Source: Proteobacteria bacterium SG_bin9 (GTDB lineage Bacteria > Pseudomonadota > Alphaproteobacteria > Rhizobiales > Xanthobacteraceae). Taken from it: a stretch of DNA of 64,000 nucleotides. Below the pieces are notes generated by a model. It searched no databases and was not told the DNA's origin. It saw only the letters and a list, made by a program, of their open reading frames with translations. The translations under genes and the position numbers were made by a program. Location: assembly GCA_002083525.1 (NCBI GenBank), contig LWDM01000074.1:8815-72814 (forward strand), given 5' to 3'. This document shows positions 1-10,403 of this stretch, one piece after another (positions within the stretch are counted from its first letter, which is position 1; every line of letters starts with the position of its first letter).

Positions 1-32
1 CTGCCGAGTGGCTCGTTCTCGCGTTAATTTTT

Positions 33-184
33 CCCTCTCCCCTTGTGGGAGAGGGTGCCCAAGCGAACGAAGTGAGCGAGGGCGGGTGAGGGGTTATTCT
101 CTCGCTGAACATCATTTATACCCCTCACCCGGCTCGAATTCGCTATTGCTCATTCTCGCCACCCTCTCCCACAAGGGGAGAGGG
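33..184. repeat. Large inverted repeat (REP-like) upstream of der
   Basis: Two copies of a GC-rich element face each other. The left copy spans 33-93 and the right copy 121-184. Each has the same 25-base outer end (CCCTCTCCCC, then TTGTGGGAGAGGGTG) and the same inner end GGGTGAGGGG, separated by 27 AT-richer bases (94-120). The outer end is itself a short palindrome. Dispersed elements of this type are common between genes in Bradyrhizobium and relatives; that family link is from general knowledge, the repeat itself is seen. No gene is visible in 1-207. Confidence 0.8.
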
Positions 185-207
185 TTTCATCGTCACACAG
201 TTTCTCG

Positions 208-1587
208 ATGTCCTTTACCGTCGCCATCATCGGCCGCCCCAACGTCGGCAAATCGACGCTGTTCAACCGTCTGGTTGGGCAGAAGCTTGCGCTCGTCGAC
301 GATCAGCCGGGGGTGACGCGCGACCGCCGCGAAGGCGCGGCGCGGCTTGGCGATCTTGAGTTCACCATCGTCGATACGGCGGGGCTCGATGAAGGCGAAC
401 GCGGTTCGCTGACGGCGCGGATGCGCGAGCAGACGGAGACCGCGATCGCCGATGCCGACGCGCTGATGTTCCTGATCGATGCGCGCGCCGGTCTCACGCC
501 GATGGACAAGACGTTTGCCGATCTCGCACGCCGCGCCGACAAACCGGTGGTGCTTGTCGCCAACAAGAGCGAGGGCAAGCACGGCGACGTCGGCATCGCG
601 GAGTCCTACGAGCTCGGCCTTGGCGATCCGGTGCCGTTGTCCGCCGAACACGGCGAGGGCATGAGCGATCTCTACGATGCGCTGCGCGATCTCATGCCGG
701 AGCCGGAGGATGATGAGGACGGCGAGGAGATCGACGAGAACGATACGGAGGCTTGGGGGAATCGCGCCATTCGCGTCGCCATCGCCGGGCGTCCCAATGC
801 CGGCAAGTCGACGCTGATCAATCATCTGCTCGGCGAGGAGCGCCTGCTGACGAGCCCCGAGGCCGGGACCACGCGGGACTCGATCGCGGTCAGTGTCGAC
901 TGGCAGGGCCGCGAATTCCGCGTGTTCGACACGGCGGGGCTGCGGCGGCGCTCGCGGATCGAGGACAAGCTCGAAAAGCTCTCCGTCTCCGACACGCTGC
1001 GCGCGGTGCGTTTCGCCGAAGTCGTGGTGCTGATGGTCGATGCGCAGAACAAGTTCGAGGAGCAGGATCTCCGCATCGCCGATCTGATCGAGCGTGAAGG
1101 CCGCGCGCTGGTCATCGCGGTCAACAAGACCGATCTGATCGAGCGCAAGGGCGGCTTTCTCACCGAGCTTCGCCGCAACGTCGATCACCTGCTGCCGCAG
1201 GTGAAGGGCGCGCCGGTGGTGGCGGTGTCGGGTCTGATGGGCGAGGGCATCGGCAATCTGATGAAGGCGATCGTCGAGGCGCATGCGGTCTGGAACAAAC
1301 GCGCGCCGACGAGTGCGCTCAATCGCTGGTTTGAGCAGGCGGTCGGCAATAATCCGCCGCCGGCGGTGTCGGGCCGCCGCTTGAAACTGAACTACATCAC
1401 GCAGACCAAGTCGCGGCCGCCGAGCTTCGTGGTATTCTGTTCACGCGCGGATGCCGTCCCGGACTCCTATCTGCGCTACCTGACCAACAGCATGCGCGAG
1501 GTGTTCGATCTGCCGGGCACGCCAATCCGCATCACGCTGCGCGAGAAGGCCAATCCGTTCGCGCATAAGGCCAAGCGCAAGTCATGA
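208..1587 (+). CDS. der: Ribosome biogenesis GTPase Der (EngA)
   Basis: A 459-residue double GTPase needed for late assembly of the 50S ribosomal subunit. The first G domain opens with GRPNVGKST near residue 10 and has DTAGLDEG as G3. An acidic linker (EPEDDEDGEEIDEND) follows, then a second G domain with GRPNAGKST at about 194-202 and a second DTAGL. A C-terminal KH-like domain ends in a basic tail (HKAKRKS). Length and architecture match the family. The start is the ATG just after the inverted repeat. The stop overlaps the next gene by 4 bases. Confidence 0.97.
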   Translation: MSFTVAIIGRPNVGKSTLFNRLVGQKLALVDDQPGVTRDRREGAARLGDLEFTIVDTAGLDEGERGSLTARMREQTETAIADADALMFLIDARAGLTPMDKTFADLARRADKPVVLVANKSEGKHGDVGIAESYELGLGDPVPLSAEHGEGMSDLYDALRDLMPEPEDDEDGEEIDENDTEAWGNRAIRVAIAGRPNAGKSTLINHLLGEERLLTSPEAGTTRDSIAVSVDWQGREFRVFDTAGLRRRSRIEDKLEKLSVSDTLRAVRFAEVVVLMVDAQNKFEEQDLRIADLIEREGRALVIAVNKTDLIERKGGFLTELRRNVDHLLPQVKGAPVVAVSGLMGEGIGNLMKAIVEAHAVWNKRAPTSALNRWFEQAVGNNPPPAVSGRRLKLNYITQTKSRPPSFVVFCSRADAVPDSYLRYLTNSMREVFDLPGTPIRITLREKANPFAHKAKRKS

Positions 1588-2834
1588 GCGGGGCGGCGTC
1601 CGATCAGCCGTTGCTGCCGCCGGGCCCGCGGCAAGCGGCATTCGTTTTCATCTTCATCACCATCTTGCTCGACATGCTGGCGCTCGGCCTGATCCTGCCG
1701 GTGCTGCCGAAGCTGATCGAGAACTTCGTCGGCAACGATACGGCGAACGCCGCCAAGATTTACGGCGTGTTCGCGACCGCATGGGCGGTGATGCAGTTCC
1801 TGTGCTCGCCGGTGATCGGCGTGCTGTCGGATCGCTTCGGGCGGCGGCCGGTGGTGCTGCTCTCGAACCTCGGGCTTGCGCTCGACTATGTGCTGATGGC
1901 GCTGGCGCCGTCGCTCGCGTGGCTCCTGATCGGCCGCATCATCTCCGGCATGACGTCGGCGAGCATCGCCACATCGTACGCCTACGTCGCCGATATCACG
2001 CCGCCGGCGCAGCGTGCGGCCGTGTTCGGCAAGGTCGGTGCGGCATTCGGTGCGGGTTTCGTGCTTGGCCCCGCGGTCGGCGGGTTGCTCGGCGAGATCG
2101 ACCTGCGCTTGCCGTTCTGGGTGGCCGCGGGCTTGAGCTTCGCCAATACGCTCTACGGTTTCCTTATCCTCCCGGAGTCGCTGCCGAAAGAGCGGCGCTC
2201 GCCGTTCCAGTGGCGCCGCGCCAATCCGGTCGGCGCGCTGGCGCTGCTGCGGACGCGCGCCGAGTTGGCTGGATTGGCGGTGGTCAATTTTATCGCGCAG
2301 CTCGCGCATGTGGCGCTGCCGAGCGTCTACGTGCTCTATGCGGGTTATCGCTACGAGTGGAGTGCGTTTGCGATCGGCTTGTCGCTGGCGTTCGTCGGCT
2401 TTTGTTCGATCGTGACGCAGTGGTTCGTGATCGGGCCCGTGGTCGCGCGCTTCGGCGAGCGCAAGGCGATGATGATCGGCTTCACCATGGGTGCGCTCGG
2501 CTTCTTCATCATCGGGCTTGCGCCGACAGGCTTGCTGTCGCTGCTGTGCATTCCACCGCTGTCGTTGTGGGGCATCTCCAACCCGGCGATCCAGGGATTG
2601 ATGACGCGGCTGGTTCCGCCCGATCAGCAGGGGCAGCTGCAAGGCGCGATCAACAGCGTGAACAGTATCGCGCAGCTCGCGGGACCGTTCCTGTTCACGC
2701 TGACGTTTGCGTATTTCATCGGCGCGGCGGCGCCATGGACGATGCCTGGCGCGCCGTTCCTGCTGGCGGGCGCGCTGCTGCTGCTGAGTATCGCGATCGG
2801 CGCCCGCGTCGTGGCGCGCATGCCGCAGGCTTAA
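1584..2834 (+). CDS. MFS transporter, TetA/multidrug-type
   Basis: A 416-residue inner-membrane permease with about 12 hydrophobic segments. The loop between helices 2 and 3 carries the MFS signature (GVLSDRFGRRPV), and helix 5 has the antiporter-type pattern GAAFGAGFVLGPAVGG. The overall pattern is that of the TetA (DHA1) drug/proton antiporters, but the substrate cannot be read from sequence. The ATG overlaps the der stop (ATGA), so translation is probably coupled to der. It converges on the minus-strand aldolase-like gene 4 bases downstream. Confidence 0.9.
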   Translation: MSGAASDQPLLPPGPRQAAFVFIFITILLDMLALGLILPVLPKLIENFVGNDTANAAKIYGVFATAWAVMQFLCSPVIGVLSDRFGRRPVVLLSNLGLALDYVLMALAPSLAWLLIGRIISGMTSASIATSYAYVADITPPAQRAAVFGKVGAAFGAGFVLGPAVGGLLGEIDLRLPFWVAAGLSFANTLYGFLILPESLPKERRSPFQWRRANPVGALALLRTRAELAGLAVVNFIAQLAHVALPSVYVLYAGYRYEWSAFAIGLSLAFVGFCSIVTQWFVIGPVVARFGERKAMMIGFTMGALGFFIIGLAPTGLLSLLCIPPLSLWGISNPAIQGLMTRLVPPDQQGQLQGAINSVNSIAQLAGPFLFTLTFAYFIGAAAPWTMPGAPFLLAGALLLLSIAIGARVVARMPQA

Positions 2835-2838
2835 AACC

Positions 2839-3648
2839 TCAGCGCGTGAACTTACGCTTCCACAGGTCCCAGGCGCGGCCGTGGATCTGGTCGATCACCT
2901 TCGCCGCTTGGGCTGCTTCATCCGCATCGAGATAGGTGATGGGCCCACCGAGCGCGATTGCCTGCGACTGCATGCGCGCGTTCTGGTCGGTGTAGACGGC
3001 TCGGAACACCAGTAGCGGCAGCGCCGGTGCGACCACCACATTGCCATGGCCGCGCATCAGCACCACCGCGTTGTTGCCGAGCGTGTCGGCCAGCGATTTG
3101 CCGAGCTTGGTATTGCCGACCAGCATGTTGGTCGGGCCTTCGGCGGCTTTCTTGATGTCGAACACCGGCACACCCGACGCCAGGAACTGCGACACGTGAT
3201 ACATCGGCTGCAGCTTCACTTGCGTGTTGGCGAACGGGATCACCGCCGGCGAGTGGCTGTGAACGACCGCATTCACGTCCGGCCGCGCGCGGTAGATTTC
3301 CGCGTGGATGAAGCGTTCGAGGAAATGCGTGAAGTCGGTCTTGGCGCCGTAGGGCACGCCTTCGAGATCGTATTCGACGATGTCGTTGGCGGTGACGAGC
3401 GCGGGGGCGAGGTTGCGCCCCATCAGGAAGCGCTGCGGATTGCTCGGATGCCGCACACTGACGTGGCCGTAGGCATCGAGCACGTTCTGATCGGCAAGGA
3501 TCAGGTTAGCCGCGACGAGGTCGGCGATCACGTCGGGATTGGCCGGCGTCGCGGCCGTCTGTGCCGGCGGCGTCTGCGCGGCGGCGGGCATGACCGCAAG
3601 CGCGGTCAGCATGAGCGCAACGGCGAGGGATTTTGTCGATGCGCTCAT
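2839..3648 (-). CDS. Exported class II aldolase/adducin-like protein
   Basis: A 269-residue protein with a clear signal peptide (about residues 1-25, ending AAAQ) followed by a class II aldolase/adducin domain. The zinc-binding histidines are visible as HSHSP near residue 130 and RGHGN near 200. Family members are metal-dependent aldolases or decarboxylases such as fuculose-1-phosphate aldolase. Those are normally cytoplasmic, so an exported version is unusual. It lies 26 bases upstream of the DUF2147 gene on the same strand, which is also exported. The substrate is unknown. Confidence 0.85.
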   Translation of the reverse strand: MSASTKSLAVALMLTALAVMPAAAQTPPAQTAATPANPDVIADLVAANLILADQNVLDAYGHVSVRHPSNPQRFLMGRNLAPALVTANDIVEYDLEGVPYGAKTDFTHFLERFIHAEIYRARPDVNAVVHSHSPAVIPFANTQVKLQPMYHVSQFLASGVPVFDIKKAAEGPTNMLVGNTKLGKSLADTLGNNAVVLMRGHGNVVVAPALPLLVFRAVYTDQNARMQSQAIALGGPITYLDADEAAQAAKVIDQIHGRAWDLWKRKFTR

Positions 3649-3673
3649 GGCTGTCTCCGTTTGCTACGTCTGC

Positions 3674-4066
3674 CTACTTGACCTTGGTCCAGGTGGTCGA
3701 TTTGCAGATCAGTCCGCCGGCGATGCAGCCTTGCGTGGTCAGGGTGCCGCCCGCGAGCGTCATCTTGCCGGTGTAGGTCTTGCCGTCTTCCGGATTGAAC
3801 GCGGTGCCGCTCCAGGCACCCGCACCGGCGGGCTTCATGTCGTAGAAGATCTTCTGGCCGAGCTTGGCCGGCGTCTCGACGCCCGGCTTCAGCCACGCGA
3901 TCGTGCCGCACATCGCGCCGCCGCAGGGACCGAACTTCACATGCGACGCGCCCGTGTCGCGTACCCACGTGCCGGTAACCTCATCCGCCAGCGCCGGCGA
4001 TGCCAACAGGGCGACACTCGTGAGTGCCAATGTGGAGAGCGTGAGGGTGAATCGAGGTGCGCGCAT
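3674..4066 (-). CDS. Exported DUF2147 family protein
   Basis: A 130-residue protein with a signal peptide (about residues 1-24, ending SPALA). The mature part has the DUF2147 pattern: G-x-W near the start (TGTWVRDTGASHVKF), CGGAMCGTIAWL in the middle, a KTYTGKMTL turn, and paired cysteines in GCIAGGLICKSTTW. The fold is a small lipocalin-like beta barrel in the periplasm; function is unknown for most members. The ATG at 4066 follows AAGGAA at a good distance and directly precedes the signal peptide, so upstream in-frame starts are less likely. Confidence 0.85.
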   Translation of the reverse strand: MRAPRFTLTLSTLALTSVALLASPALADEVTGTWVRDTGASHVKFGPCGGAMCGTIAWLKPGVETPAKLGQKIFYDMKPAGAGAWSGTAFNPEDGKTYTGKMTLAGGTLTTQGCIAGGLICKSTTWTKVK

Positions 4067-4183
4067 CTTGGGTTCCTTCCATGTCATGTTTCTAAAGTCT
4101 TGCAGGCTTGAGGTGCCTGCTTGCATGGGAGTGAAGAGCGGCAATCGTATGAAGTCAATATGAAGCCGTTATGGCGGGACCAG

Positions 4184-4933
4184 CTACGCCAAGCCGGGCT
4201 CCGCGAGCTTCTTCAGCGTGCGCGTAGGGTAGTCGTAGTAGCTGCGCGTCTCCTGCCAGGTCGGCAAGCACATCGGCACGATGAAGGCGGCCGCATCATC
4301 GGGCGAGTCGAGCGCCGATGGATCTTCGCCGGGCATGATCGTGCCGCGCATATGCGTGCGGATCGGACCCGGGTTGAAGATGTTGACGCGCAACGGCGTG
4401 GTCGCGGTCTCGTTGGCCCACGTCTGCGCCAGGATTTCGAGCGCGGCTTTCGATGCGGCATACGGTCCGCGATAGGCGGGCGCGTGCGACGCGCTGGCGG
4501 AGGTGAGAAACACCGCGCGTCCGGCGTCGGACATCTTCAGCAACGGGTCCATGCAACGGATGAGCTGGAAATTCGCGGTGAGGTTCACCGTCATCAGCGC
4601 ATTGAACGGCTTCATCTCGATGTGGCCGAGCGGCGACGAGGGGCCGGCGACGGCAGCATTGCCGACCAGAATGTCCAGCTTGCCATGGCGCTCGTGCAGC
4701 GCTGCGCCAAGGCGCGCGATGCCGTCGATGTCGGACAGGTCGAGCGGCACCAGCGTCGCGCCGGCGTTGCCGGTTTTGCGGATGGCATCGTCGAGTTCCT
4801 CAAGGCCTCCGACCGTGCGGGCGACGGCGATCACATGCGCACCCGCACGGGCAAGCGCGAGCGCGGTGGCATAGCCGATGCCGCGGGAGGCGCCGGTGAC
4901 GAGAGCGATGCGGGAAGCGAGAGGCTGGATCAT
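4184..4933 (-). CDS. SDR family NAD(P)-dependent oxidoreductase
   Basis: A 249-residue classical short-chain dehydrogenase. The cofactor motif TGASRGIG is at residues 13-20, the NNAG-like position reads GNAA at 91-94, and the catalytic Ser/Tyr/Lys set is present (STSAS region near 144-148, Tyr158, Lys162 in YAASK). The substrate is not deducible. The start at 4933 places the nucleotide-binding strand at the usual distance from the N-terminus. The gene is divergent from the methyltransferase at 5029. Confidence 0.88.
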   Translation of the reverse strand: MIQPLASRIALVTGASRGIGYATALALARAGAHVIAVARTVGGLEELDDAIRKTGNAGATLVPLDLSDIDGIARLGAALHERHGKLDILVGNAAVAGPSSPLGHIEMKPFNALMTVNLTANFQLIRCMDPLLKMSDAGRAVFLTSASASHAPAYRGPYAASKAALEILAQTWANETATTPLRVNIFNPGPIRTHMRGTIMPGEDPSALDSPDDAAAFIVPMCLPTWQETRSYYDYPTRTLKKLAEPGLA

Positions 4934-5028
4934 TTTCGGTGTGCGTTTTGTTGGCTGCCTTATGCTACGAAACTGCCGCGCGGGCAAACCTCGCACCGGG
5001 CAAAACGACCTGTTTTTCGGCGATTTTC

Positions 5029-5637
5029 ATGGCCTGGCATCCGTCGGCGTCCGAGATCAGCGGCCTCTACGAGCGGCATGCCCGTGCCTGGGATGAGGAG
5101 CGCGGCAAGAGCCTGATGGAGCGCGCGTGGCTCGACCGCTTCAAGGCCGCGATTCCATCCGGCGAAGCCATCCTCGACCTCGGCTGCGGCTCGGGCGAGC
5201 CGATCGCGCGCTATCTCATCGCGAGTGGTCTCCACGTGACCGGCGTGGATTCATCATCGTCGCTCGTCGAGCTGTGTCAGGAGCGATTTCCGGACGAGGA
5301 ATGGATTGTCGGGGATATGCGCGAGGTCCGGCTGGATCGCCGGTTCGGCGGCATCCTCGCGTGGGACAGTTTCTTTCATCTGACGCCGGACGATCAGCGG
5401 CGGATGTTCGCCGTGTTCGATGCGCATGCCGGGGAAGGCGCCGCGCTGATGTTCACCAGCGGTCCGCGCGCGGGCGAAGCGATCGGCTCCTACCGCGGCG
5501 AGGCGCTCTATCACGCGAGTCTCGACCCTACGGAGTATGAAGCGCTGCTCAAAGCGCACGGCTTCGGCGTGATCGCGTACGTGCCGGATGATCCGTTATG
5601 CGGCGGCCATACGGTGTGGCTGACGCAGCGCCGCTAG
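5029..5637 (+). CDS. Class I SAM-dependent methyltransferase
   Basis: A 202-residue protein with a Rossmann-type methyltransferase domain. Motif I is AILDLGCGSGEP at about residues 48-58. An acidic end of strand 2 follows (VTGVDSSSS) and then a motif IV region (GILAWDSFFHLTP). It resembles small-molecule methyltransferases of the Methyltransf_11/25 type. The acceptor is unknown. I chose the ATG at 5029 because the extra upstream residues in frame are unlike the family. It ends 4 bases before the convergent purF stop. Confidence 0.85.
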   Translation: MAWHPSASEISGLYERHARAWDEERGKSLMERAWLDRFKAAIPSGEAILDLGCGSGEPIARYLIASGLHVTGVDSSSSLVELCQERFPDEEWIVGDMREVRLDRRFGGILAWDSFFHLTPDDQRRMFAVFDAHAGEGAALMFTSGPRAGEAIGSYRGEALYHASLDPTEYEALLKAHGFGVIAYVPDDPLCGGHTVWLTQRR

Positions 5638-5641
5638 TGCG

Positions 5642-7168
5642 TCAGCTCGCTTCCGCAAGCAACGAGAGCTGCCGTGGCTGCGGAGCAGTCTCGGCGCGGT
5701 CGGTGAGCGGCGTCGGATAGTCACCGGTGAAGTAGTGGTCGGTGAATTTCGGATGCGCGGGATCGCGGCCCGGTTCGCCCATGGCGCGGTAGAGACCATC
5801 GACCGAGATGAAGGCGAGCGAGTCGGCGCCGACGATCTGGCGCATCTCTTCGAGATTGTGGGTCGCCGCGAGCAGCGCTTCGCGATCCGGCATGTCGATG
5901 CCGTAGTAGTCGGGGTGCGTGATCGGCGGCGAGGCGATGCGGAAGTGTACTTCGCGCGCCCCCGCATCGCGCATCAGCTTCACGATCTTCTTCGAGGTGG
6001 TGCCGCGCACGATCGAGTCGTCGATCAGGATGATGCGCTTGCCGGCGACCGCGACGCGGTTGGCGGAGTGCTTCATGCGCACGCCGGTGTCACGCGCGCT
6101 TTGGCTCGGCTGAATGAAGGTGCGGCCGACATAGTGATTGCGGATGATGCCGAGCTCGAACGGGATGCCGGAGGCGTGGCTGTAACCGATCGCGGCGGGG
6201 ACGCCGGAGTCCGGCACCGGCACGACCACGTCGGCCTCGACATGGCTCTCGCGCGACAGCTCCGCGCCGATGGCCTTGCGCACGTCGTAGATCGGGCGGC
6301 CGCCGAGGATCGAATCCGGCCGCGAGAAGTAGATGTACTCGAACAGGCAGGGCCGCTGTTGCATCGGCGGGAACGGCTTGTGGCTCTGCACGCCGCTCTC
6401 GTCGAAGACGATGACTTCGCCGTTCTCGATGTCACGAACGTACTTCGCGCCGATGATGTCGAGCGCGCAGGTCTCGGACGCGAGGATCGGGCAGCCGTCG
6501 AGTTCGCCGAGCACCAGCGGACGAATGCCGAGCGGATCGCGGGCGCCGACCAGCTTCTTGTTGGTAAGCGAGACCAGCGAGTAGGCGCCTTCGAGCGCGC
6601 GCAGCGCCTCGATGTAGCGGTCGATGAAATGGTTGCGCTTGGACTGCGCCACGAGGTGCAGGATCACCTCGGTGTCGGTGGTCGACTGCATCATCGCGCC
6701 GTGGCGGACGAGCTCGCGGCGAAGCGTGAGGCCGTTGGTGAGGTTGCCGTTGTGGGCGACGGCGAAGCCTCCGGCATTCAGTTCGGCGAACAGCGGTTGC
6801 ACGTTGCGCAGGATGGTTTCGCCGGTGGTCGAGTAGCGGACGTGGCCGATGGCGGAGTTGCCGGGCAGGCGGTCGATGACGTCGCGCTTGGAGAAGGCGT
6901 CGCCGACAAGGCCGAGGCGGCGCTCAGAATGGAAGCGGTTGCCGTCGAAGGAGACGATGCCGGCCGCTTCCTGGCCGCGATGTTGGAGAGCGTGGAGACC
7001 GAGTGCCGTGATGGCGGCGGCGTCGGGGTGGCCGAAGATGCCGAAGACGCCGCATTCCTCGCGGAGCTTGTCGCCCTCGAGATCGAGGTCGGTCAGGTAG
7101 TCTTGGTGGTCGGGTGGACTAGCGGTCGGATTCTTGGCGTCAGTGGAAGGGCTTTTCATCGCATCCAT
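5642..7168 (-). CDS. purF: Amidophosphoribosyltransferase
   Basis: First committed step of purine synthesis: PRPP + glutamine give phosphoribosylamine. This is a 508-residue enzyme with an N-terminal Ntn glutaminase whose nucleophile is Cys39 in REECGVFGI, preceded by a propeptide removed on maturation. The C-terminal phosphoribosyltransferase half has the PRPP loop IILIDDSIVRGTT. The ATG at 7168 is preceded by GAGGAGAAGG. Longer in-frame starts use TTG and lie inside that site. It sits 122 bases downstream of cvpA, the same pairing as in E. coli. Confidence 0.97.
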   Translation of the reverse strand: MDAMKSPSTDAKNPTASPPDHQDYLTDLDLEGDKLREECGVFGIFGHPDAAAITALGLHALQHRGQEAAGIVSFDGNRFHSERRLGLVGDAFSKRDVIDRLPGNSAIGHVRYSTTGETILRNVQPLFAELNAGGFAVAHNGNLTNGLTLRRELVRHGAMMQSTTDTEVILHLVAQSKRNHFIDRYIEALRALEGAYSLVSLTNKKLVGARDPLGIRPLVLGELDGCPILASETCALDIIGAKYVRDIENGEVIVFDESGVQSHKPFPPMQQRPCLFEYIYFSRPDSILGGRPIYDVRKAIGAELSRESHVEADVVVPVPDSGVPAAIGYSHASGIPFELGIIRNHYVGRTFIQPSQSARDTGVRMKHSANRVAVAGKRIILIDDSIVRGTTSKKIVKLMRDAGAREVHFRIASPPITHPDYYGIDMPDREALLAATHNLEEMRQIVGADSLAFISVDGLYRAMGEPGRDPAHPKFTDHYFTGDYPTPLTDRAETAPQPRQLSLLAEAS

Positions 7169-7290
7169 TGCGCCTTCTCCTCGCGGAACCAAAGGTCCGT
7201 CCAGCCGGTGGCCAGCAGTATAACCCGTGAAACGTTATTTTTCTTCCGCATGGTCTGGTTCAAAAAACCGTATCCATCCGGGAGCACGCA

Positions 7291-7932
7291 CTAGCGTCCC
7301 GCCTTGCCGCCATCGATCAATTGCTTCAGCCCGTCGCGGGACGATTTCCCGTAGCCGCCAGGTTGTTGAGCAGGGGCCGGGGCCGCAGGTTCGGCGTCGG
7401 TCTGCTCTTCGTCCGGTTTGGTCTTCTTCAGACGCTTTAAGATGGTGCTCTCGGGGTCATCCGGCAAGAGCGACATCAGCCAATCGCCAGTGTTTTTCAG
7501 CGTGGTCAATGTCTTGGCCTGCGTGACCCACGTCGGCTGCTGCTTGTCCGGCACCAGCCAGTTGAAGAACAGGAAGGCCACAACGATGATCAGGAGGCCG
7601 CGGGCGAGGCCGAACAGGAAACCCAGCGTGCGGTCGAGCGCACCAATTCGCGAATCGAGGATCATGTCCGAGATGCGCACGGTGATGACCGACACCACGA
7701 TCAGTGTGCCGATGAACACGCCGGCGATCACCGCGATGGTGGCAACCGTGTCGTTACCAAAATAGCCCTTGGCGGAGGGGAGCAGGCGCGGGAACGCATA
7801 GAGGGTGGTGATCGCCGCGGTCGCCCAGGCGGCGATCGACAGAATCTCGCGCATGAAACCGCGGACCATGGCGAGCAGGCCCGACAGCAGCATCACGCCG
7901 AGAACGATAATGTCGAGAAGCGTAATCGGCAT
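7291..7932 (-). CDS. cvpA: CvpA family membrane protein
   Basis: A 213-residue inner-membrane protein with about four hydrophobic helices in the first 140 residues (starting LLDIIVLGVMLLSGLLAMVRGF) and a long charged, Pro/Ala/Gln-rich cytoplasmic tail. This matches CvpA, first known as a colicin V production protein and linked to envelope integrity. The biochemical role is unsettled. It lies upstream of purF on the same strand, a conserved pairing. Confidence 0.9.
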   Translation of the reverse strand: MPITLLDIIVLGVMLLSGLLAMVRGFMREILSIAAWATAAITTLYAFPRLLPSAKGYFGNDTVATIAVIAGVFIGTLIVVSVITVRISDMILDSRIGALDRTLGFLFGLARGLLIIVVAFLFFNWLVPDKQQPTWVTQAKTLTTLKNTGDWLMSLLPDDPESTILKRLKKTKPDEEQTDAEPAAPAPAQQPGGYGKSSRDGLKQLIDGGKAGR

Positions 7933-8060
7933 CAGGTCGTCAGGTCCGCGTGTCAGGTCCGCTACTGCTCGGCCTCGTCGGCCATACCGGCGAATCGGTC
8001 TGGCTGGCCTCAGTTCAGGTGACGGCGATATCGCACATCCCGCAAGGCCAAGAAACGGGT

Positions 8061-8090
8061 CATGGGTCCGGTTTCGTTACCGATCCCATG
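8061..8090. repeat. Imperfect 30-base palindrome between radA and cvpA
   Basis: The arms are 8061-8072 and 8079-8090 (CATGGGTCCGGT against ACCGATCCCATG), 10 of 12 pairs matching around a 6-base centre. It lies in the 216-base gap between the radA stop (8149) and the cvpA start (7932). It has no T-run, so a rho-independent terminator is unlikely. It could be an operator or an mRNA hairpin in the cvpA leader. Nothing else is clear in 7933-8148. Confidence 0.4.
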
Positions 8091-8148
8091 TGTTGTTAAC
8101 GGGATTCCTCGGCCGTGCGCGGGCTGTATAGCACCACCAGCGCGAGCG

Positions 8149-9591
<1,443 letters not shown>

Positions 9592-9600
9592 GCAGATTCG

Positions 9601-10344
9601 TCAGGGCGTGATGAAGGCATTCCATAGCATGGTTAGGCCGCACAGCAGCATCATTCCATCGAGAATGAACCGGAAACTGTCAGCATCGAGTTTCGCGACC
9701 GCGCGCTTCGATACGAACGTGCCGGCCATGATCGACGAGCCCGCGATCAATCCCTTGCCGATGATCTCGATCGGCAACGCGCCGAACGAGCGGAAGGTGA
9801 TCGACTTGGCGATATAGAGGCCGAGCGAGCTTGCCGCTTCGGTGGCGAGGAACGCGCCTTTGACGAGGCCGTAAGAGAGGAAGACCGGAATGTTGAGCGG
9901 TCCGGTCGAGACGACAATGCCGGTGAGGTAACCGATCAGCGCACCGGCGATCGCCATGTGCACGAGCGTCACCTTGAATTGCCGTGCGGCCATCCAGCGC
10001 CGTCCGGGGATCATCGCGATGATGAAGACGCCGATGGCGATGTCGATGGCGCGGGCAGGGAGCGCCAGCAGCGTCATGGCGCCGAGCGCCGCCGCAGGCA
10101 CGCCGGGAATGCTGTAGGCGGCGAAGGCGCGCCAGTCGACCTCACGCCACCAGGCGAGAACGCGAGACAGGTTCGCGAAGATCGCGGCGATCGCCATGAT
10201 CGGCACGGCTTCCTTCGGGCCGAATGCGTAGGTTAGCACCGGAATCAGGATGATCGACGAACCGGTGCCGACGATCCCGGAAATCATACCGGCGAGCAGA
10301 CCCGCGATGAGGACGAACGCATAAGCCAAGTTTGCGCAACCCAC
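9601..10344 (-). CDS. Sulfite exporter TauE/SafE family permease
   Basis: About 247 residues and seven to eight hydrophobic helices, with the internal-repeat glycine pattern of the TauE/SafE (DUF81) family (LLAGMISGIVGTGSS at the N-terminus and TGIVVSTGPLNIP in the second half). Members move sulfur-containing or small organic anions; the substrate is not deducible. The start is uncertain: GTG at 10344 or TTG at 10368. The second would leave only 14-35 bases to the divergent gene. It ends 9 bases from the radA start, so the two may be cotranscribed. Confidence 0.8.
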   Translation of the reverse strand: MGCANLAYAFVLIAGLLAGMISGIVGTGSSIILIPVLTYAFGPKEAVPIMAIAAIFANLSRVLAWWREVDWRAFAAYSIPGVPAAALGAMTLLALPARAIDIAIGVFIIAMIPGRRWMAARQFKVTLVHMAIAGALIGYLTGIVVSTGPLNIPVFLSYGLVKGAFLATEAASSLGLYIAKSITFRSFGALPIEIIGKGLIAGSSIMAGTFVSKRAVAKLDADSFRFILDGMMLLCGLTMLWNAFITP

Positions 10345-10403
10345 TTTCGATGGGATGATGCGGATCAATCTGCACGATTCTTGTGGGACTGTACGGGACC
10401 GGA

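Noticed and set aside
193..1284. A 363-residue open frame antisense to der
   Set aside because: It is the complementary frame of a GC-rich real gene, with no ribosome site or recognised domain. The same holds for many long antisense frames here, including those over purF, alr, dnaB, fabG and aspS.
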